DNA of 64,000 nt from assembly GCF_000724485.1 (NCBI RefSeq), contig NZ_CP007739.1, positions 2,340,843 through 2,404,842 on the forward strand, read 5' to 3'. The stretch comes from Bacillus methanolicus MGA3. GTDB taxonomy: Bacteria; Bacillota; Bacilli; Bacillales; Cytobacillaceae. The translations under genes were made by a program, and so were the position numbers. Below the pieces are notes generated by a model. It saw only the letters and a program-made list of their open reading frames with translations. It was not told the DNA's origin and searched no databases. Shown one piece after another: positions 1 to 9,682 of this stretch. Every line of letters starts with the position of its first letter. The stretch's first letter is position 1.

Positions 1-717
1 GAATGATAGATAATATAAGATGCCAAACATGACAAACATGCTGACTCCTCCCGAAAGATACAGAGGAAAAAGGAAATTCCTTTTCTTGTTGAACGTTTTT
101 AAAATTTTGATCGTATATTCATTAATCGAAAAAAAATCCTTTCCGCTTTTAGCTTTTGGAACATGTTTTTTTATGCCCCAATAGGAAATTGCTGCTGTTA
201 CCGGAAACAAATAAAATGCCAAATACCAGGACTTTAATGCAGCTAGAGCCCCGAGTACAGGCGCTACCAACTTTCCTGCACCGTTATACACTTCCAAAAC
301 ACCTAGAACTTTGCTGCGATTATCGGTGAAAATATCACCAACGAGAGCCATAGCAAGCGGTGTCGTGCCTGCGGCTCCAATTCCTTGAATGATTCTCCCT
401 GTTAACAACACTGAAAAACTTATTCTGTTTGAAGGAATCAGCCCGCTTAATCCGCAAATGAAACTTCCTGTTATTACGAAAAGCAGTGACAAAAGGATCA
501 TGAGTCTTCTCCCCCACCGGTCAGAAAGAAATCCGATAAAAGGGATGATTATTGCTGCTGGGATGCTAAACATGCTTAAAATGAGACCGGTTTCAAAACC
601 TGACAAATTGAGACTTCTCCGAATATCAGGAAGAATAGGAATTAGCATCGAATTCCCTAGCACCATAACAAATGGCAAAAGACCGAGATAAAAAATTAAT
701 AGACGTTCTTTTTTCAT
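1..717 (-). CDS. MFS family transporter, N-terminal part (runs off the window)
   Basis: Reading leftwards from the ATG at 715-717 there is an open frame of 239 codons with no stop to the window edge. A GGAGGG ribosome site lies just upstream (about 722-727). The translation begins MKKERLLIFYLGLLPFVMVL and shows hydrophobic helices, the N-terminal motif GNSMLIPILPDI, and the MFS signature FLSDRWGRR between helices 2 and 3, followed by TGRIIQGIGAAG. These are hallmarks of proton-driven drug-efflux antiporters of the major facilitator superfamily (12-14 helices). Only about the first half is present. The substrate cannot be told from sequence. It is divergent from yqfZ. Confidence 0.85.
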   Translation of the reverse strand, partial: MKKERLLIFYLGLLPFVMVLGNSMLIPILPDIRRSLNLSGFETGLILSMFSIPAAIIIPFIGFLSDRWGRRLMILLSLLFVITGSFICGLSGLIPSNRISFSVLLTGRIIQGIGAAGTTPLAMALVGDIFTDNRSKVLGVLEVYNGAGKLVAPVLGALAALKSWYLAFYLFPVTAAISYWGIKKHVPKAKSGKDFFSINEYTIKILKTFNKKRNFLFPLYLSGGVSMFVMFGILYYLSF

Positions 718-806
718 TGATAATCCCTCCAATTTTTTAAAAGAAGGTCTATAAAAACTTGGACAAGCATACATATTGGCAAAACCCCTTTTTGGAGGAT
801 TGCAAT

Positions 807-1133
807 ATGAAACGTCTTTTTGCATTACTGGCTGGAATATTAGTGATCTATGTGATTTATTATGACTTAAATCATGGAACTCTACCCTCTGTTAAAGAAC
901 AAAAGATTGAGGATTCCTATGCAGAGCTGCCATCCATGCCATATTTCGAAAAACAAGTACAGCCTGGAGATACGGTGTTATCAATTGTTGAAAATAGATT
1001 AAATGGACCCATCCCCGTTTCTATTTCCAAAGTCGTTGAACATTTTCAATTACTAAATGATGGAAAGAAACCAGAAGATATTCAAGTAGGGAAAACATAC
1101 AGATTTCCGGATTATAATAAAAAGAACTTTTGA
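807..1133 (+). CDS. yqfZ: YqfZ-like membrane-anchored LysM-type protein
   Basis: 108 residues from the ATG at 807, which has GGAGG a proper distance upstream (about 794-798). An earlier in-frame ATG at 759 has no ribosome site. The N terminus is a short membrane or signal segment (residues 3-18, LFALLAGILVIYVIYY). Residues about 45-105 look like a LysM-type domain (VQPGDTVLSIV, then VGKTYRFP). This matches YqfZ, which sits next to ispG in Bacillus. A role at the cell wall is inferred only from the LysM-like fold. It precedes ispG on the same strand by about 120 bases. Confidence 0.75.
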   Translation: MKRLFALLAGILVIYVIYYDLNHGTLPSVKEQKIEDSYAELPSMPYFEKQVQPGDTVLSIVENRLNGPIPVSISKVVEHFQLLNDGKKPEDIQVGKTYRFPDYNKKNF

Positions 1134-1252
1134 TGACCTAATTGGAAAAAACGATGATTCTTGTCAATGCAAGTTGTTCACTGATACAATAAAATTGTCT
1201 GGACTTTCTTTGATTATGTCGAATCCATTATGTTAAAAGGAGCGAATCACCG

Positions 1253-2365
1253 TTGAGTGAAATTATACATCGTACAAAAACCCGGCCGGTCAAGGTTGGT
1301 AATTTAACGATCGGGGGAAATAATGAGCTTGTTATCCAAAGCATGACAACAACGAAAACGCATGATGTGGAAGCAACAGTTGCAGAAATAAAGCGCCTTG
1401 AAGAAGCCGGATGCCAGATTGTCCGTGTTGCATGCCCGGACGAAAGGGCTGCCAATGCGATTTCAGAAATAAAAAAACGCATCAATATTCCGCTTGTTGC
1501 CGATATTCACTTTGATTATAAATTAGCTCTTAAAGCAATCGAAGGCGGGGTGGACAAAATCAGAATTAACCCCGGAAATATTGGAAAACGCGAAAAAGTG
1601 GAAGCTGTTGTAAAAGCAGCAAAAGAACGGGGGATTCCAATTCGTATCGGAGTTAACGCCGGATCTCTTGAAAAGCGCATTTTAGAAAAATATGGATATC
1701 CTACAGCTGACGGAATGGTTGAAAGTGCTCTTCATCATATTAAAATTTTAGAAGATCTCGACTTCCATGATATTATTGTGTCGATGAAAGCTTCTGACGT
1801 AAACCTCGCAATTGAGGCTTATGAAAAAGCAGCAAGAACTTTTGATTATCCGCTCCATCTCGGCATCACTGAATCAGGAACATTATTTGCCGGAACCGTG
1901 AAAAGCGCTGCCGGGTTAGGTGCCATTTTAAGTAAAGGAATTGGCAATACTCTTCGAATTTCTTTAAGTGCTGATCCTGTTCAAGAAGTAAAAGTGGCTA
2001 GAGAACTATTAAAAGCATTTGGACTTTCATCAAATGCCGCAACTCTCATTTCCTGCCCAACATGCGGACGAATTGAAATTGATTTAATCAGCATTGCAAA
2101 TGAAGTCGAAGAATATATCGAAAAAATTAAAGCTCCGATTAAAGTTGCAGTACTTGGCTGTGCCGTAAATGGCCCAGGAGAAGCTCGCGAAGCAGATATC
2201 GGCATTGCCGGAGCTCGTGGTGAAGGCCTGCTCTTCCGAAAAGGACAAATCGTCCGTAAAGTGCCTGAAGAAACAATGGTTGAAGAATTGAAAAAAGAAA
2301 TTGACCAACTTGCTAAAGAATATTTTGCAAAACAAGCAGAACAGACTGTCGAAAAGGTGAATTAA
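1253..2365 (+). CDS. ispG: 4-hydroxy-3-methylbut-2-en-1-yl diphosphate synthase (flavodoxin)
   Basis: 370 residues, full length. IspG carries out the penultimate step of the MEP isoprenoid pathway, reductively opening methylerythritol cyclodiphosphate to HMBPP with a [4Fe-4S] cluster. The cluster cysteines are visible at C268 and C271 (SCPTCGR) and C303 ([10 protein letters not shown]), with the adjacent conserved Glu. The N-terminal TIM barrel is intact ([25 protein letters not shown]). The start is TTG at 1253 preceded by AAAGGAG (1236-1242). A strong terminator follows. IspH, which acts next, is encoded 9 kb away in this window. Confidence 0.97.
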   Translation: MSEIIHRTKTRPVKVGNLTIGGNNELVIQSMTTTKTHDVEATVAEIKRLEEAGCQIVRVACPDERAANAISEIKKRINIPLVADIHFDYKLALKAIEGGVDKIRINPGNIGKREKVEAVVKAAKERGIPIRIGVNAGSLEKRILEKYGYPTADGMVESALHHIKILEDLDFHDIIVSMKASDVNLAIEAYEKAARTFDYPLHLGITESGTLFAGTVKSAAGLGAILSKGIGNTLRISLSADPVQEVKVARELLKAFGLSSNAATLISCPTCGRIEIDLISIANEVEEYIEKIKAPIKVAVLGCAVNGPGEAREADIGIAGARGEGLLFRKGQIVRKVPEETMVEELKKEIDQLAKEYFAKQAEQTVEKVN

Positions 2366-2370
2366 CTTTG

Positions 2371-2401
2371 AAAAGCCCGGCGGATAAATCGCCGGGCTTT
2401 T
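2371..2401 (+). terminator. Rho-independent terminator of ispG
   Basis: A 12-bp stem AAAAGCCCGGCG / CGCCGGGCTTTT around a short loop lies 5 bases after the ispG stop. Symmetric A and T runs mean it can serve the converging yqfX transcript too. Confidence 0.9.
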
Positions 2402-2424
2402 GCATGCTCCTATTTTTAAAAAGC

Positions 2425-2790
2425 TTAGAAAAACGGCCTGATAAAAATACCGAAAATAATTGAGACAGCTCCGATTCCGATGGCCCAGCTGCCTAAGCTT
2501 TCTGCTCCTCTTCTGCGTGCAATAAAACCAAGTATAATCCCTGCTGCTCCAAATAATATTGGCAACACAAACAAAGAGATAATTGAAAGTGCCAAGGCGG
2601 AAAGCCCATATCCTTGACCACTCGCAGTTTCTTCATCCCTCTGTTCTTCATAATCCCAGTCACGACTAATTGGAGCAGGTGCAGCTATTTCTGCAGCGGT
2701 TTCTTCGGTATAGTCTGTATCTTCAAAGCGATTTTCCTCGCCTATTTGGTCACGGTAACGACTTTCGGCTGTTTGTTTCTCGTCTGCCAT
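2425..2790 (-). CDS. yqfX: YqfX-like small membrane protein (DUF4190-like)
   Basis: 121 residues. The first ~65 residues are acidic and disordered (many Glu, Asp and Thr). Two hydrophobic helices follow (about 66-92 and 99-119) separated by IARRRGAESLG, the pattern of DUF4190-type small membrane proteins. It corresponds in position and composition to YqfX. The function is unknown. The start ATG at 2788-2790 has AGCGAGGGATC upstream. It converges on ispG and shares its terminator. Confidence 0.75.
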   Translation of the reverse strand: MADEKQTAESRYRDQIGEENRFEDTDYTEETAAEIAAPAPISRDWDYEEQRDEETASGQGYGLSALALSIISLFVLPILFGAAGIILGFIARRRGAESLGSWAIGIGAVSIIFGIFIRPFF

Positions 2791-2987
2791 GTTGATCCCT
2801 CGCTTTCAGATTGGAGCATTTATATTGTTTGCGAATCACCTCTGTTTAAATATGTCAATTTTTTCATAAAGTTGTTTCTATAAGGAAAGTGAATAAAATA
2901 ACACTTTGGCTATTTTTTCTGATCTGTTAAGATAGTAGTATTGATAAAGGGGTTTGGCCCTCATTATTCTTCCAAGGAGAAATGCAA

Positions 2988-3563
2988 ATGAAGAAGCGAT
3001 TTGGTATTGATATTGACGGTACTGTAACACATCCTACTTCCATTATTCCTTATTTAAATAAAGCATTTAACATGAACATTACACTTGATGATATCAAACA
3101 GTATGACCTTACACCTCTCGTCAATCTTCCAGAAGAAGAATTTGCCGAATGGTTTCTAAATATTGAACCTGTCATTTATTCAGAATCACCATTAGCCGAA
3201 GGAGCAAAATCGATTTTAGAAAAATGGCAAGGAAAACATGAACTTTATTTTATCAGTGCACGTGGAAACCATCTTCTCGATGTCACAGAACAATGGTTTA
3301 CAAAACATGGAATCGTTTATGACCATATTGAGTTAATAGGTACACATGATAAAATTGATGCCGCAAAAAAATACAAAGTGGATATATTTTTTGAAGATAA
3401 ACATGACAATGCAGTCATGATTCACGAAGAATGTAAAATCCCGGTTATTTTATTTGATACTCCTTATAACCGTGAACCGATCCCGAATGGAGTTATCCGG
3501 GTTAACAATTGGTTTGAGGCATACAAGTGGGTGGAAAATTGGCTTAGAGGAGAAGAATTATAA
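2988..3563 (+). CDS. yqfW: HAD-family 5'(3')-deoxyribonucleotidase-like protein YqfW
   Basis: 191 residues. The N-terminal motif GIDIDGTVT is the HAD nucleophile motif DxDGT. FISARG carries the motif II Ser and FFEDKHDNA is motif III/IV with acidic metal ligands. The family (5'-nucleotidase, deoxy, C type) dephosphorylates (deoxy)nucleotides; the substrate here is not determined. Two ATGs compete (2982 and 2988). AAGGAG at 2974-2979 is well spaced only for 2988, which also matches family N termini. The stop codon directly abuts a palindromic repeat at 3564. Confidence 0.85.
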   Translation: MKKRFGIDIDGTVTHPTSIIPYLNKAFNMNITLDDIKQYDLTPLVNLPEEEFAEWFLNIEPVIYSESPLAEGAKSILEKWQGKHELYFISARGNHLLDVTEQWFTKHGIVYDHIELIGTHDKIDAAKKYKVDIFFEDKHDNAVMIHEECKIPVILFDTPYNREPIPNGVIRVNNWFEAYKWVENWLRGEEL

Positions 3564-3631
3564 GGTCTGGCACCCTCCAACAATAAACATATTCAAAATG
3601 GTTGTTATGTTATATTGGAGGGCGCTGATCC
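3564..3631. repeat. Imperfect palindromic element, diverged member of the GGTCTG repeat family
   Basis: The ends GGTCTGGCACCCTCCAA and TTGGAGGGCGCTGATCC are near-complementary, and the inner segments AAACAT/ATGTT also pair. It starts one base after the yqfW stop, between yqfW and the converging zur. It resembles a shorter, decayed relative of the elements at 22201 and 50474. It may double as a terminator. Confidence 0.5.
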
Positions 3632-3655
3632 TTTGATTTTTAGTGAACCCTAAAC

Positions 3656-4066
3656 TTAGATACATTCCGGACATCGCCCATATATTTCGAATTTATGACC
3701 GGAAACATCGTATCCTTTTAAGTTCTCATTCAAACTATTCATTGGACACATTTCAATTTCTTTTGTCTTTCCGCAATCGAGGCAAATAAAATGGTGATGG
3801 TGGCGGCTGTGGGAACAGGTAAACCGAAAATGTTTTTCGCCTGACAACTCTGTTGTTTCAAAAATTCCAAGGTCGGCAAACAAAGATAGATTCCGATATA
3901 TTGTGTCAAAACTAAGTCCTGGGTATCGGTCCTTCAACCCTTCAAACACATCTTTTGCAGTCAAATATTTATCACTTTCAGCAAAAAGCTGGAGCATATC
4001 TTCTCTTTTTCCCGTATATTTATATCCCTTTTCCTTTAAAAGCTGCAAAGCTTTTTCTACATTCAT
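3656..4066 (-). CDS. zur: Fur-family zinc uptake regulator
   Basis: 136 residues. The N-terminal winged helix ([30 protein letters not shown]) is the Fur-family DNA-binding domain. The C-terminal part has the regulatory His/Cys cluster [10 protein letters not shown] and two structural-zinc pairs CLDC and CPEC. Lying directly after znuC-znuB it is most likely Zur, the zinc-sensing repressor of zinc uptake, rather than Fur or PerR. The start chosen is ATG 4066 with GAGGTG 6 bases upstream; a GTG at 4075 overlaps the znuB stop. Confidence 0.92.
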   Translation of the reverse strand: MNVEKALQLLKEKGYKYTGKREDMLQLFAESDKYLTAKDVFEGLKDRYPGLSFDTIYRNLSLFADLGIFETTELSGEKHFRFTCSHSRHHHHFICLDCGKTKEIEMCPMNSLNENLKGYDVSGHKFEIYGRCPECI

Positions 4067-4071
4067 TCCTC

Positions 4072-4923
4072 TCACCTCGTTAAAACAGGTCGAACAAAAG
4101 CAATTTTTTTTATCAAGATCGTTACAATCAATATGAGTATGGCAATGATTACAATTGTTCCTCCTGGAGCAAGATCAAGATAATACGAAATCGTTAATCC
4201 GCCAAGAACTGAAATTTCCCCAAAAAGCACTGAAAACAGTATCGACTGCTTAAATCCTTTTGCAATCCGAATGCTTGCAGCGACCGGCAATGTCATTAAA
4301 GAAGAAACTAAAAGAATTCCGACAATTCTCATGGAAACCGCTATAACAAGTGCAACCATTATAATGAAAATAAAATGGACGCTTTTTGCCGATATTCCTG
4401 AAGCTTTTGCGTATTCTTCATCAAACGAAAGCAAGAATAACTCTTTATAAAGGAGAATGATGACACATAAAACAATGATACTAATGGCTGCAATAATCCA
4501 AAGATCCGTTTTGCTTACGGCGCTCACACTACCGAATAAATAGCTGAAAAGGTCGGTGTTAAAACCATCAGCAAGCGAAATAAATATGACTCCTATCCCA
4601 ATTCCTCCCGACAAAATAATCGGGATTGCAAGTTCCTGGTAGTTTTTATATACAGATCTCAGTTTCTCAATAAATAAGGAGCCGGCTACAGAAAAAGCCA
4701 TTCCCATGTACAAAGGGTTTAAGCCGTATAAAAAATTGAACTTCTTCTCAAGATATAAACTGGCTGCAATTCCGGCAAGTGTCACATGGCTTAATGCATC
4801 AGCTATTAATGACAGTCGCCTGACAACGATAAACACCCCTAAAAGCGGTGCAATTACACCAATGATCATGCCTGTAAAAAAAGCATTTTGTAAAAATTCA
4901 TATTGTAAAATTCCTGAGATCAT
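4072..4923 (-). CDS. znuB: Zinc ABC transporter, membrane permease
   Basis: 283 residues, an ABC-3 family permease with about eight hydrophobic helices. Family motifs include [32 protein letters not shown] residues around 25-52 ([14 protein letters not shown]). The start overlaps the end of znuC by 4 bases and the stop overlaps the beginning of zur, so the three are translationally coupled. It forms the membrane channel that ZnuC powers. The solute-binding protein ZnuA is not in this window. Confidence 0.92.
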   Translation of the reverse strand: MISGILQYEFLQNAFFTGMIIGVIAPLLGVFIVVRRLSLIADALSHVTLAGIAASLYLEKKFNFLYGLNPLYMGMAFSVAGSLFIEKLRSVYKNYQELAIPIILSGGIGIGVIFISLADGFNTDLFSYLFGSVSAVSKTDLWIIAAISIIVLCVIILLYKELFLLSFDEEYAKASGISAKSVHFIFIIMVALVIAVSMRIVGILLVSSLMTLPVAASIRIAKGFKQSILFSVLFGEISVLGGLTISYYLDLAPGGTIVIIAILILIVTILIKKIAFVRPVLTR

Positions 4924-5711
4924 TGTAATGCGCCCCCGTGATGATATAGTTCATGATGATGAGTTAAAACTTGGACGTCATGACCGTAGAAGTTGGAAAA
5001 ATCATTCAGTTTCAACTTTTCAAATTCACTTGTCCTGCCATGAAAATGAAGATGCTTGTTTAAACAGGCGACATGCGTTACTTTATCAGAAATGGCCCCA
5101 ATATCATGGGTGACAAGAAGGAGTGTAATTCCCATTTTTTTGTTCAATTCTTCAAGCATCTCATAAAATGAATACACATTAATAGAATCTACCCCAACAG
5201 TCGGTTCATCTAAGACAAGAAGCTCTGGTTCACTTACAAGTGCTCTTGCGATAAAAACTCGCTGTTGCTGGCCGCCTGATAATTCTCCAATGTTTTTCTT
5301 AAAAAATGAATCCATTCCGACAGATTGCAGCGCATGAATCACCTTTTTTTGATATTGTTTATTCATAAATTTAAACATGCCAATCTTCTTAGTCAGTCCG
5401 CTTGCAACAACTTCATATACGGTTGCAGGAAAACCAGAATTGAAAGAATTAGCCTTTTGAGAGACAAATCCGATTTTCTGCCAGTCTTTAAATCGGCTTA
5501 TATCCTGCCCGAAAATCGTGATTTCGCCTTGCTGCGGCTTCAAAAGCCCTAGAAGGAGCTTTAAAAGCGTTGATTTTCCAGAGCCGTTCGGACCTACGAT
5601 CCCAAGAAATGATCCTTTCGGGATCGAAAGGTTTATGTTTTCAAGAACATTTTCCTTTTCATAACGGTAAGAAAGATTTTTTATCCTCACAATTGGATCA
5701 TGAGTATCCAT
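4920..5711 (-). CDS. znuC: Zinc ABC transporter, ATP-binding protein
   Basis: 263 residues from the ATG at 5711, chosen because GAAGGTGA precedes it; an ATG 27 bases upstream lacks a ribosome site. Walker A is GPNGSGKST, the Q-loop is FVSQKA, the signature is LSGGQQQR, Walker B is LLVLDEPT, and the switch histidine is in VTHDIG. The C terminus is His-rich (VLTHHHELYHHGGAL), as is usual in ZnuC. It heads the znuC-znuB-zur operon. Confidence 0.93.
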   Translation of the reverse strand: MDTHDPIVRIKNLSYRYEKENVLENINLSIPKGSFLGIVGPNGSGKSTLLKLLLGLLKPQQGEITIFGQDISRFKDWQKIGFVSQKANSFNSGFPATVYEVVASGLTKKIGMFKFMNKQYQKKVIHALQSVGMDSFFKKNIGELSGGQQQRVFIARALVSEPELLVLDEPTVGVDSINVYSFYEMLEELNKKMGITLLLVTHDIGAISDKVTHVACLNKHLHFHGRTSEFEKLKLNDFSNFYGHDVQVLTHHHELYHHGGALQ

Positions 5712-5756
5712 TAGGTTCACCTTCAAATTAAGAATCATTCCGATTTAACAAAATGT

Positions 5757-5785
5757 AGTATACATGAAATTTAGCTAATTGTAAA
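5757..5785 (-). promoter_or_regulatory. Probable SigA promoter of znuC-znuB-zur
   Basis: TTTACA (5780-5785), 17-base spacer, TATACT (5757-5762), reading leftwards, about 40 bases before the znuC start. A Zur operator is expected here, but I cannot recognise a convincing match. Confidence 0.6.
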
Positions 5786-5837
5786 CAAACAATCCCTACC
5801 GATAAAAGTGGCGTTCCAATATTGATCCTACGAATTT

Positions 5838-6719
5838 TTAGTGAATTGCTGATTTAAATCTCGCACCTTTTGTTTCATGAGTATCCATAATGGTTAAAAA
5901 AGCATTTGGGTCAATATCATCCACGATCGATTTTAATTTTGTCACTTCAAGGCGAGTAACGACTGCATATATTACATCTTTTTCGTTATCAGTAAAACCG
6001 CCCTTTCCTTTAAGCTTTGTCGTCCCTCTTCCTAATCTGTAGAGAATCGCCTCAGATACTTCTTCATAGTAATCAGAAACAATAATAACTGCTTTTGTTT
6101 CATCCAAACCTTGAATAACTGTGTCAATCGTTTTAAATGCAATATAATATGCCATTACCGAATACATCGCTTCTTCGATACCGAAGACAAATGATGCCCA
6201 TCCAAATATAAAGATATTAATGAACATGATAAATTCACCAACGGAAAAAGGGAGATTTTTCGTCAGCAGAATTCCTAATATTTCCGTTCCATCTAAAGAA
6301 CCGCCATGCCTGATCACAAGCCCTACCCCTATGCCAAGTATTAGGCCTCCAAAAACAGCAGCCAAAATTGGCTGATTTGTAAATGGCTCGATGTGATGAA
6401 GAAGCGATTCAACTATTGCCAAACATACGATTCCAAATAAAGACGATATCATAAATGTTTTCCCTATTTGCTTATAACCGTAATACATAAAGGGGAGGTT
6501 AAGCATGATCACTAATGTTCCAAAATTGAGAAAGGGGACACGTTCCGATAGAAGAGAATTAAGAATCAATGAAACGCCGATGATTCCTCCGTCAATAATC
6601 TTATTTGGGATTAAAAACAGTTCAATGGAAGTTGCAGCAAGCGATGCACCAATAACAATCCAAATAAAACGATAGAAAAGGTGAATAAACGTTTCCTTCT
6701 TATGTTTTTTCTTGACCAT
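5838..6719 (-). CDS. yqfU: YitT-family membrane protein YqfU
   Basis: 293 residues. The first ~190 residues contain five or six membrane helices with the family motif [13 protein letters not shown] (DUF161). A soluble C-terminal DUF2179 domain of about 85 residues follows ([18 protein letters not shown], then [17 protein letters not shown]). The family is widespread in Firmicutes and no transport substrate is established. The ATG at 6717-6719 is preceded by AAAAGGAGAA. Confidence 0.85.
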   Translation of the reverse strand: MVKKKHKKETFIHLFYRFIWIVIGASLAATSIELFLIPNKIIDGGIIGVSLILNSLLSERVPFLNFGTLVIMLNLPFMYYGYKQIGKTFMISSLFGIVCLAIVESLLHHIEPFTNQPILAAVFGGLILGIGVGLVIRHGGSLDGTEILGILLTKNLPFSVGEFIMFINIFIFGWASFVFGIEEAMYSVMAYYIAFKTIDTVIQGLDETKAVIIVSDYYEEVSEAILYRLGRGTTKLKGKGGFTDNEKDVIYAVVTRLEVTKLKSIVDDIDPNAFLTIMDTHETKGARFKSAIH

Positions 6720-6873
6720 ATACTTCTCCTTTTCAAATAAAGTGTATGCACTCTGAAATCTTTAACATCATGGAAGTGAAAAATGTTTTCCAACAGTGGA
6801 CATGTACAAAGCCTAAATAGAAGACACAATTTCAGAAACTCTTTCATAAAATTACTATGAGGGAGTGATGATA

Positions 6874-7128
6874 ATGAAAATTTTTGAAAACATAATTAAT
6901 CACAAAATTAATTCGATTACAGCCGATGAATTACTTAAGTATGCAAATCAATTTAATATTAAAATCACTAGGCAGGACGCTCAAGAAATTGCCAATTATT
7001 TGCGCGGAAGAAATATAAATATCTTTAATAATATTGATCGTACAATGGTCATAAAGGAAATTGCCATAATTGCCGGACCTGAAACTGCGAGAGAACTGAA
7101 CAAACTCTTTGTTCAATTTACAAAATAG
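6874..7128 (+). CDS. yqfT: YqfT-like small protein (DUF2624)
   Basis: 84 residues. Helical and soluble, with no signal peptide. It matches YqfT in position (between yqfU and nfo) and in family features (INSITADELLKYA near the N terminus; YLRGRNINIF in the middle). The function is unknown. GGGAG at 6861-6865 favours the third start option, the ATG at 6874, over GTG 6865 or ATG 6868. Confidence 0.75.
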   Translation: MKIFENIINHKINSITADELLKYANQFNIKITRQDAQEIANYLRGRNINIFNNIDRTMVIKEIAIIAGPETARELNKLFVQFTK

Positions 7129-7132
7129 GAAG

Positions 7133-7222
7133 AAAGGGCTGACTCCTCCCAAAAAGACAATATATAGAGTGCTTTTATTCGTACTTCTCTATATGCTGTT
7201 TTGGATGGGTCTGCCCCCCCTT
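7133..7222. repeat. Diverged palindromic element of the GGTCTG repeat family
   Basis: The outer parts GGGCTGACTCCTCCC and GGATGGGTCTGCCCC and the inner inverted arms AATATATAGAG / CTCTATATGCT match the plan of the elements at 22201 and 50474, but lack the outermost GGCTGTCTCA ends. It begins 4 bases after the yqfT stop and sits between yqfT and the converging nfo. Confidence 0.5.
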
Positions 7223-7243
7223 TTACTTATTTGTTTCTGCAGG

Positions 7244-8137
7244 TTATCCATGCATTATAATATCGAGTAGATTTTCCTCAAACACTTGATTGCGGAGCAT
7301 TTCAATTTCATGTTTATAAGGCGGTTTTTTGTTATTTTTATCTTCGCCGACATAAGGAGTTTCAAGAATTTTGGGTATATCCTTTAGTTGGGGATGATGA
7401 ACGATGTAATTTAATGCTTTAAATCCAATATGTCCTAATCCGATATTTTCATGGCGGTCTTTTCTCATTCCCATAGCATTTTTGCTGTCATTAATATGCA
7501 AAACTTTTAAACGGTCTAAGCCGATAATTTTATCAAACTCTTCTAAAACTCCATCAAAATCATCCACTATATTATAGCCGGCATCATGCGTATGGCAAGT
7601 ATCGAAGCATACAGACAGCTTATCGCTATGAGTGACGCCGTCAATAATCATCGCCAGTTCCTCAAAAGATTTCCCGCATTCAGAGCCTTTGCCTGCCATT
7701 GTTTCAAGAGCAATTTGGACATTTTCCTTACCAGTCAACACTTCATTTAATCCTTCCACAATTTTTTTAATTCCAACTTCGGTTCCTTTTCCGACGTGCG
7801 CGCCTGGATGAAGAACAATTTGTTTTGCACCAATGGCTTCTGTTCTTTCAATTTCAGAACGCAAAAAATTTACACCGAGCTCAAATGTATCAGGGTTGGC
7901 AGCATTTCCAATATTGATGATATATGGAGCATGAACGATAATTTCCTCGATCCCGTTTTCTTCCATGTGTTTTCTTCCGGCCTCAATATTTAAGTCTTCA
8001 ATTTTTTTCCTTCTCGTATTTTGCGGTGCGCCAGTATAAATCATAAATGTGTTGGCACCATATGAAACTGCCTCTTCACTTGCAGCGAGAAGCATCTTTT
8101 TTCCGCTCATTGAGACATGTGATCCTATTTTTAACAT
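7244..8137 (-). CDS. nfo: Endonuclease IV (AP endonuclease)
   Basis: 297 residues from the ATG at 8137, which is preceded by GAGGAG and gives the family-typical start [12 protein letters not shown]; an ATG at 8155 overlaps the cshB stop. It is a TIM-barrel endonuclease with three zinc ions, cleaving 5' of abasic sites in base-excision repair; in Bacillus it protects spores. Metal-ligand motifs are visible: [35 protein letters not shown] and [10 protein letters not shown]. It follows cshB closely in the same direction. Confidence 0.95.
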   Translation of the reverse strand: MLKIGSHVSMSGKKMLLAASEEAVSYGANTFMIYTGAPQNTRRKKIEDLNIEAGRKHMEENGIEEIIVHAPYIINIGNAANPDTFELGVNFLRSEIERTEAIGAKQIVLHPGAHVGKGTEVGIKKIVEGLNEVLTGKENVQIALETMAGKGSECGKSFEELAMIIDGVTHSDKLSVCFDTCHTHDAGYNIVDDFDGVLEEFDKIIGLDRLKVLHINDSKNAMGMRKDRHENIGLGHIGFKALNYIVHHPQLKDIPKILETPYVGEDKNNKKPPYKHEIEMLRNQVFEENLLDIIMHG

Positions 8138-8151
8138 CCTCTTTCTCCTCT

Positions 8152-9462
8152 TCATTTATTTTTTTGTTGAAGCTTTCTCTGGCGTTTCTTTATTTTTTCT
8201 ATTTCCGCCTGCATTTTCTTTTTATATCCAGGCTTCACCTTTTTCGGTTTTCGGACAAGTGACTTTGCTATTAGCACTGCTTCATCTGCTTGCTTTTGCC
8301 GATTCCTTCGTCTATTCCGGCCACTAATTTCTACTAATTCGCCTCCTTGAATATCAACATTTTTAAAAATAATTCCCATTTTTTCAAGTCTGTTTAACGC
8401 ATCTTCATCAGACGGATCATAAATAGTCAAAGCGGTACCGGAATAGCCTGCTCTTGCAGTCCGTCCAACTCTGTGGATATAAAAATCCAAATCCGTTGGC
8501 ATTTCAAGATTAATGACATGGCTTACTCCTTCAATATCAATTCCTCTTGCAGCAAGGTCAGTCGCAACAATATATTGAAACTCAAGGTCTCTAACCTGTT
8601 TCATCACTTTTTTTCGTTCCCTTGGAGTTAAATCGCCATGAATTCGTCCAACCTTTAACCCTTTTTCAATTAATGCATCCGCTGCTTCATCTGCCATTTT
8701 TTTTGTATTGGCAAAAACAATCGCCAAGTATGGATTAAATAGTTTTAATGCTTCATATACAATATCAATTTTTGACCTGTGTCTGGACGGAATGAGGTAA
8801 TGGTCAATTTTTCCGGCAGCAATTTGTTTTGGTTCAATATGAATAAACTTCGGATTTTCCATATATTTTTTTATGAAAGGCTTTAATTTCTCTGGAATGG
8901 TGGCAGAAAAAACGAGCATTTGCAAACGTTCAGGCATTCTTGCAGCTATTTTATCGACTTCTTCGATAAATCCCATATCAAACATCAGATCTGCTTCATC
9001 AATAACAAGCATAGTGGCAGTATGAACAAATAAGGCCTGCTCATGTACAAGGTCGTTGATTCTTCCAGGAGTCCCAACAACAATATGAGGCTGAATTTTT
9101 AGTCTTTCAATTGTCCGCTGCTTGTCCGTTCCGCCAATAAAACATCTTGCTGATATTCTTTCATCGCTATGTTCAGTTATTTTCAAGATTTCATGGTAAA
9201 TTTGGTTCGCCAGTTCACGAGTGGGAGCTGTAATGACAGCTTGAACCTCCTTTTTCTCCGGGACAATCTTTTCGATAATCGGCAAAATATAAGCATGGGT
9301 TTTTCCTGTTCCTGTTTGTGATTGTCCGACTGCGCTTTCCCCTTTTAACACAATAGGTATAAGACGCTCTTGAATCTCCGTAGGTTCATAAAACCCCATT
9401 TCTTTTATTGCATTTATAATAAACGGTTTTAAATGAAATCGTTCGAATTTCGTTTCTTTCAT
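8152..9462 (-). CDS. cshB: Cold-shock DEAD-box RNA helicase
   Basis: 436 residues. Helicase motifs in order: Q-motif region [17 protein letters not shown], Ia [43 protein letters not shown]. The basic C-terminal tail (NRRRNRQKQ and further Lys-rich runs) is typical of CshB, which remodels RNA during cold growth and ribosome assembly. Its position next to nfo matches YqfR. It may share a transcript with nfo. Confidence 0.93.
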   Translation of the reverse strand: MKETKFERFHLKPFIINAIKEMGFYEPTEIQERLIPIVLKGESAVGQSQTGTGKTHAYILPIIEKIVPEKKEVQAVITAPTRELANQIYHEILKITEHSDERISARCFIGGTDKQRTIERLKIQPHIVVGTPGRINDLVHEQALFVHTATMLVIDEADLMFDMGFIEEVDKIAARMPERLQMLVFSATIPEKLKPFIKKYMENPKFIHIEPKQIAAGKIDHYLIPSRHRSKIDIVYEALKLFNPYLAIVFANTKKMADEAADALIEKGLKVGRIHGDLTPRERKKVMKQVRDLEFQYIVATDLAARGIDIEGVSHVINLEMPTDLDFYIHRVGRTARAGYSGTALTIYDPSDEDALNRLEKMGIIFKNVDIQGGELVEISGRNRRRNRQKQADEAVLIAKSLVRKPKKVKPGYKKKMQAEIEKIKKRQRKLQQKNK

Positions 9463-9682
9463 ATGTAAACTCCTTTTGTTATTTCTTTACGTTCCAATTT
9501 GTCCATCCTGTAATTATAATAAAAATTCTTGCAAATCTCCACTGGAGCTGTTTTTTTATTATTTTCATAATTTTTCGGAACGATGCTTTATCTCTACTTG
9601 ACCAATAATCCGCACTTGCTTAGACCAAAACTCAACATGCGCATATGTTAACTATGAGGACATAAGAAAGGAGGCTAATAGG

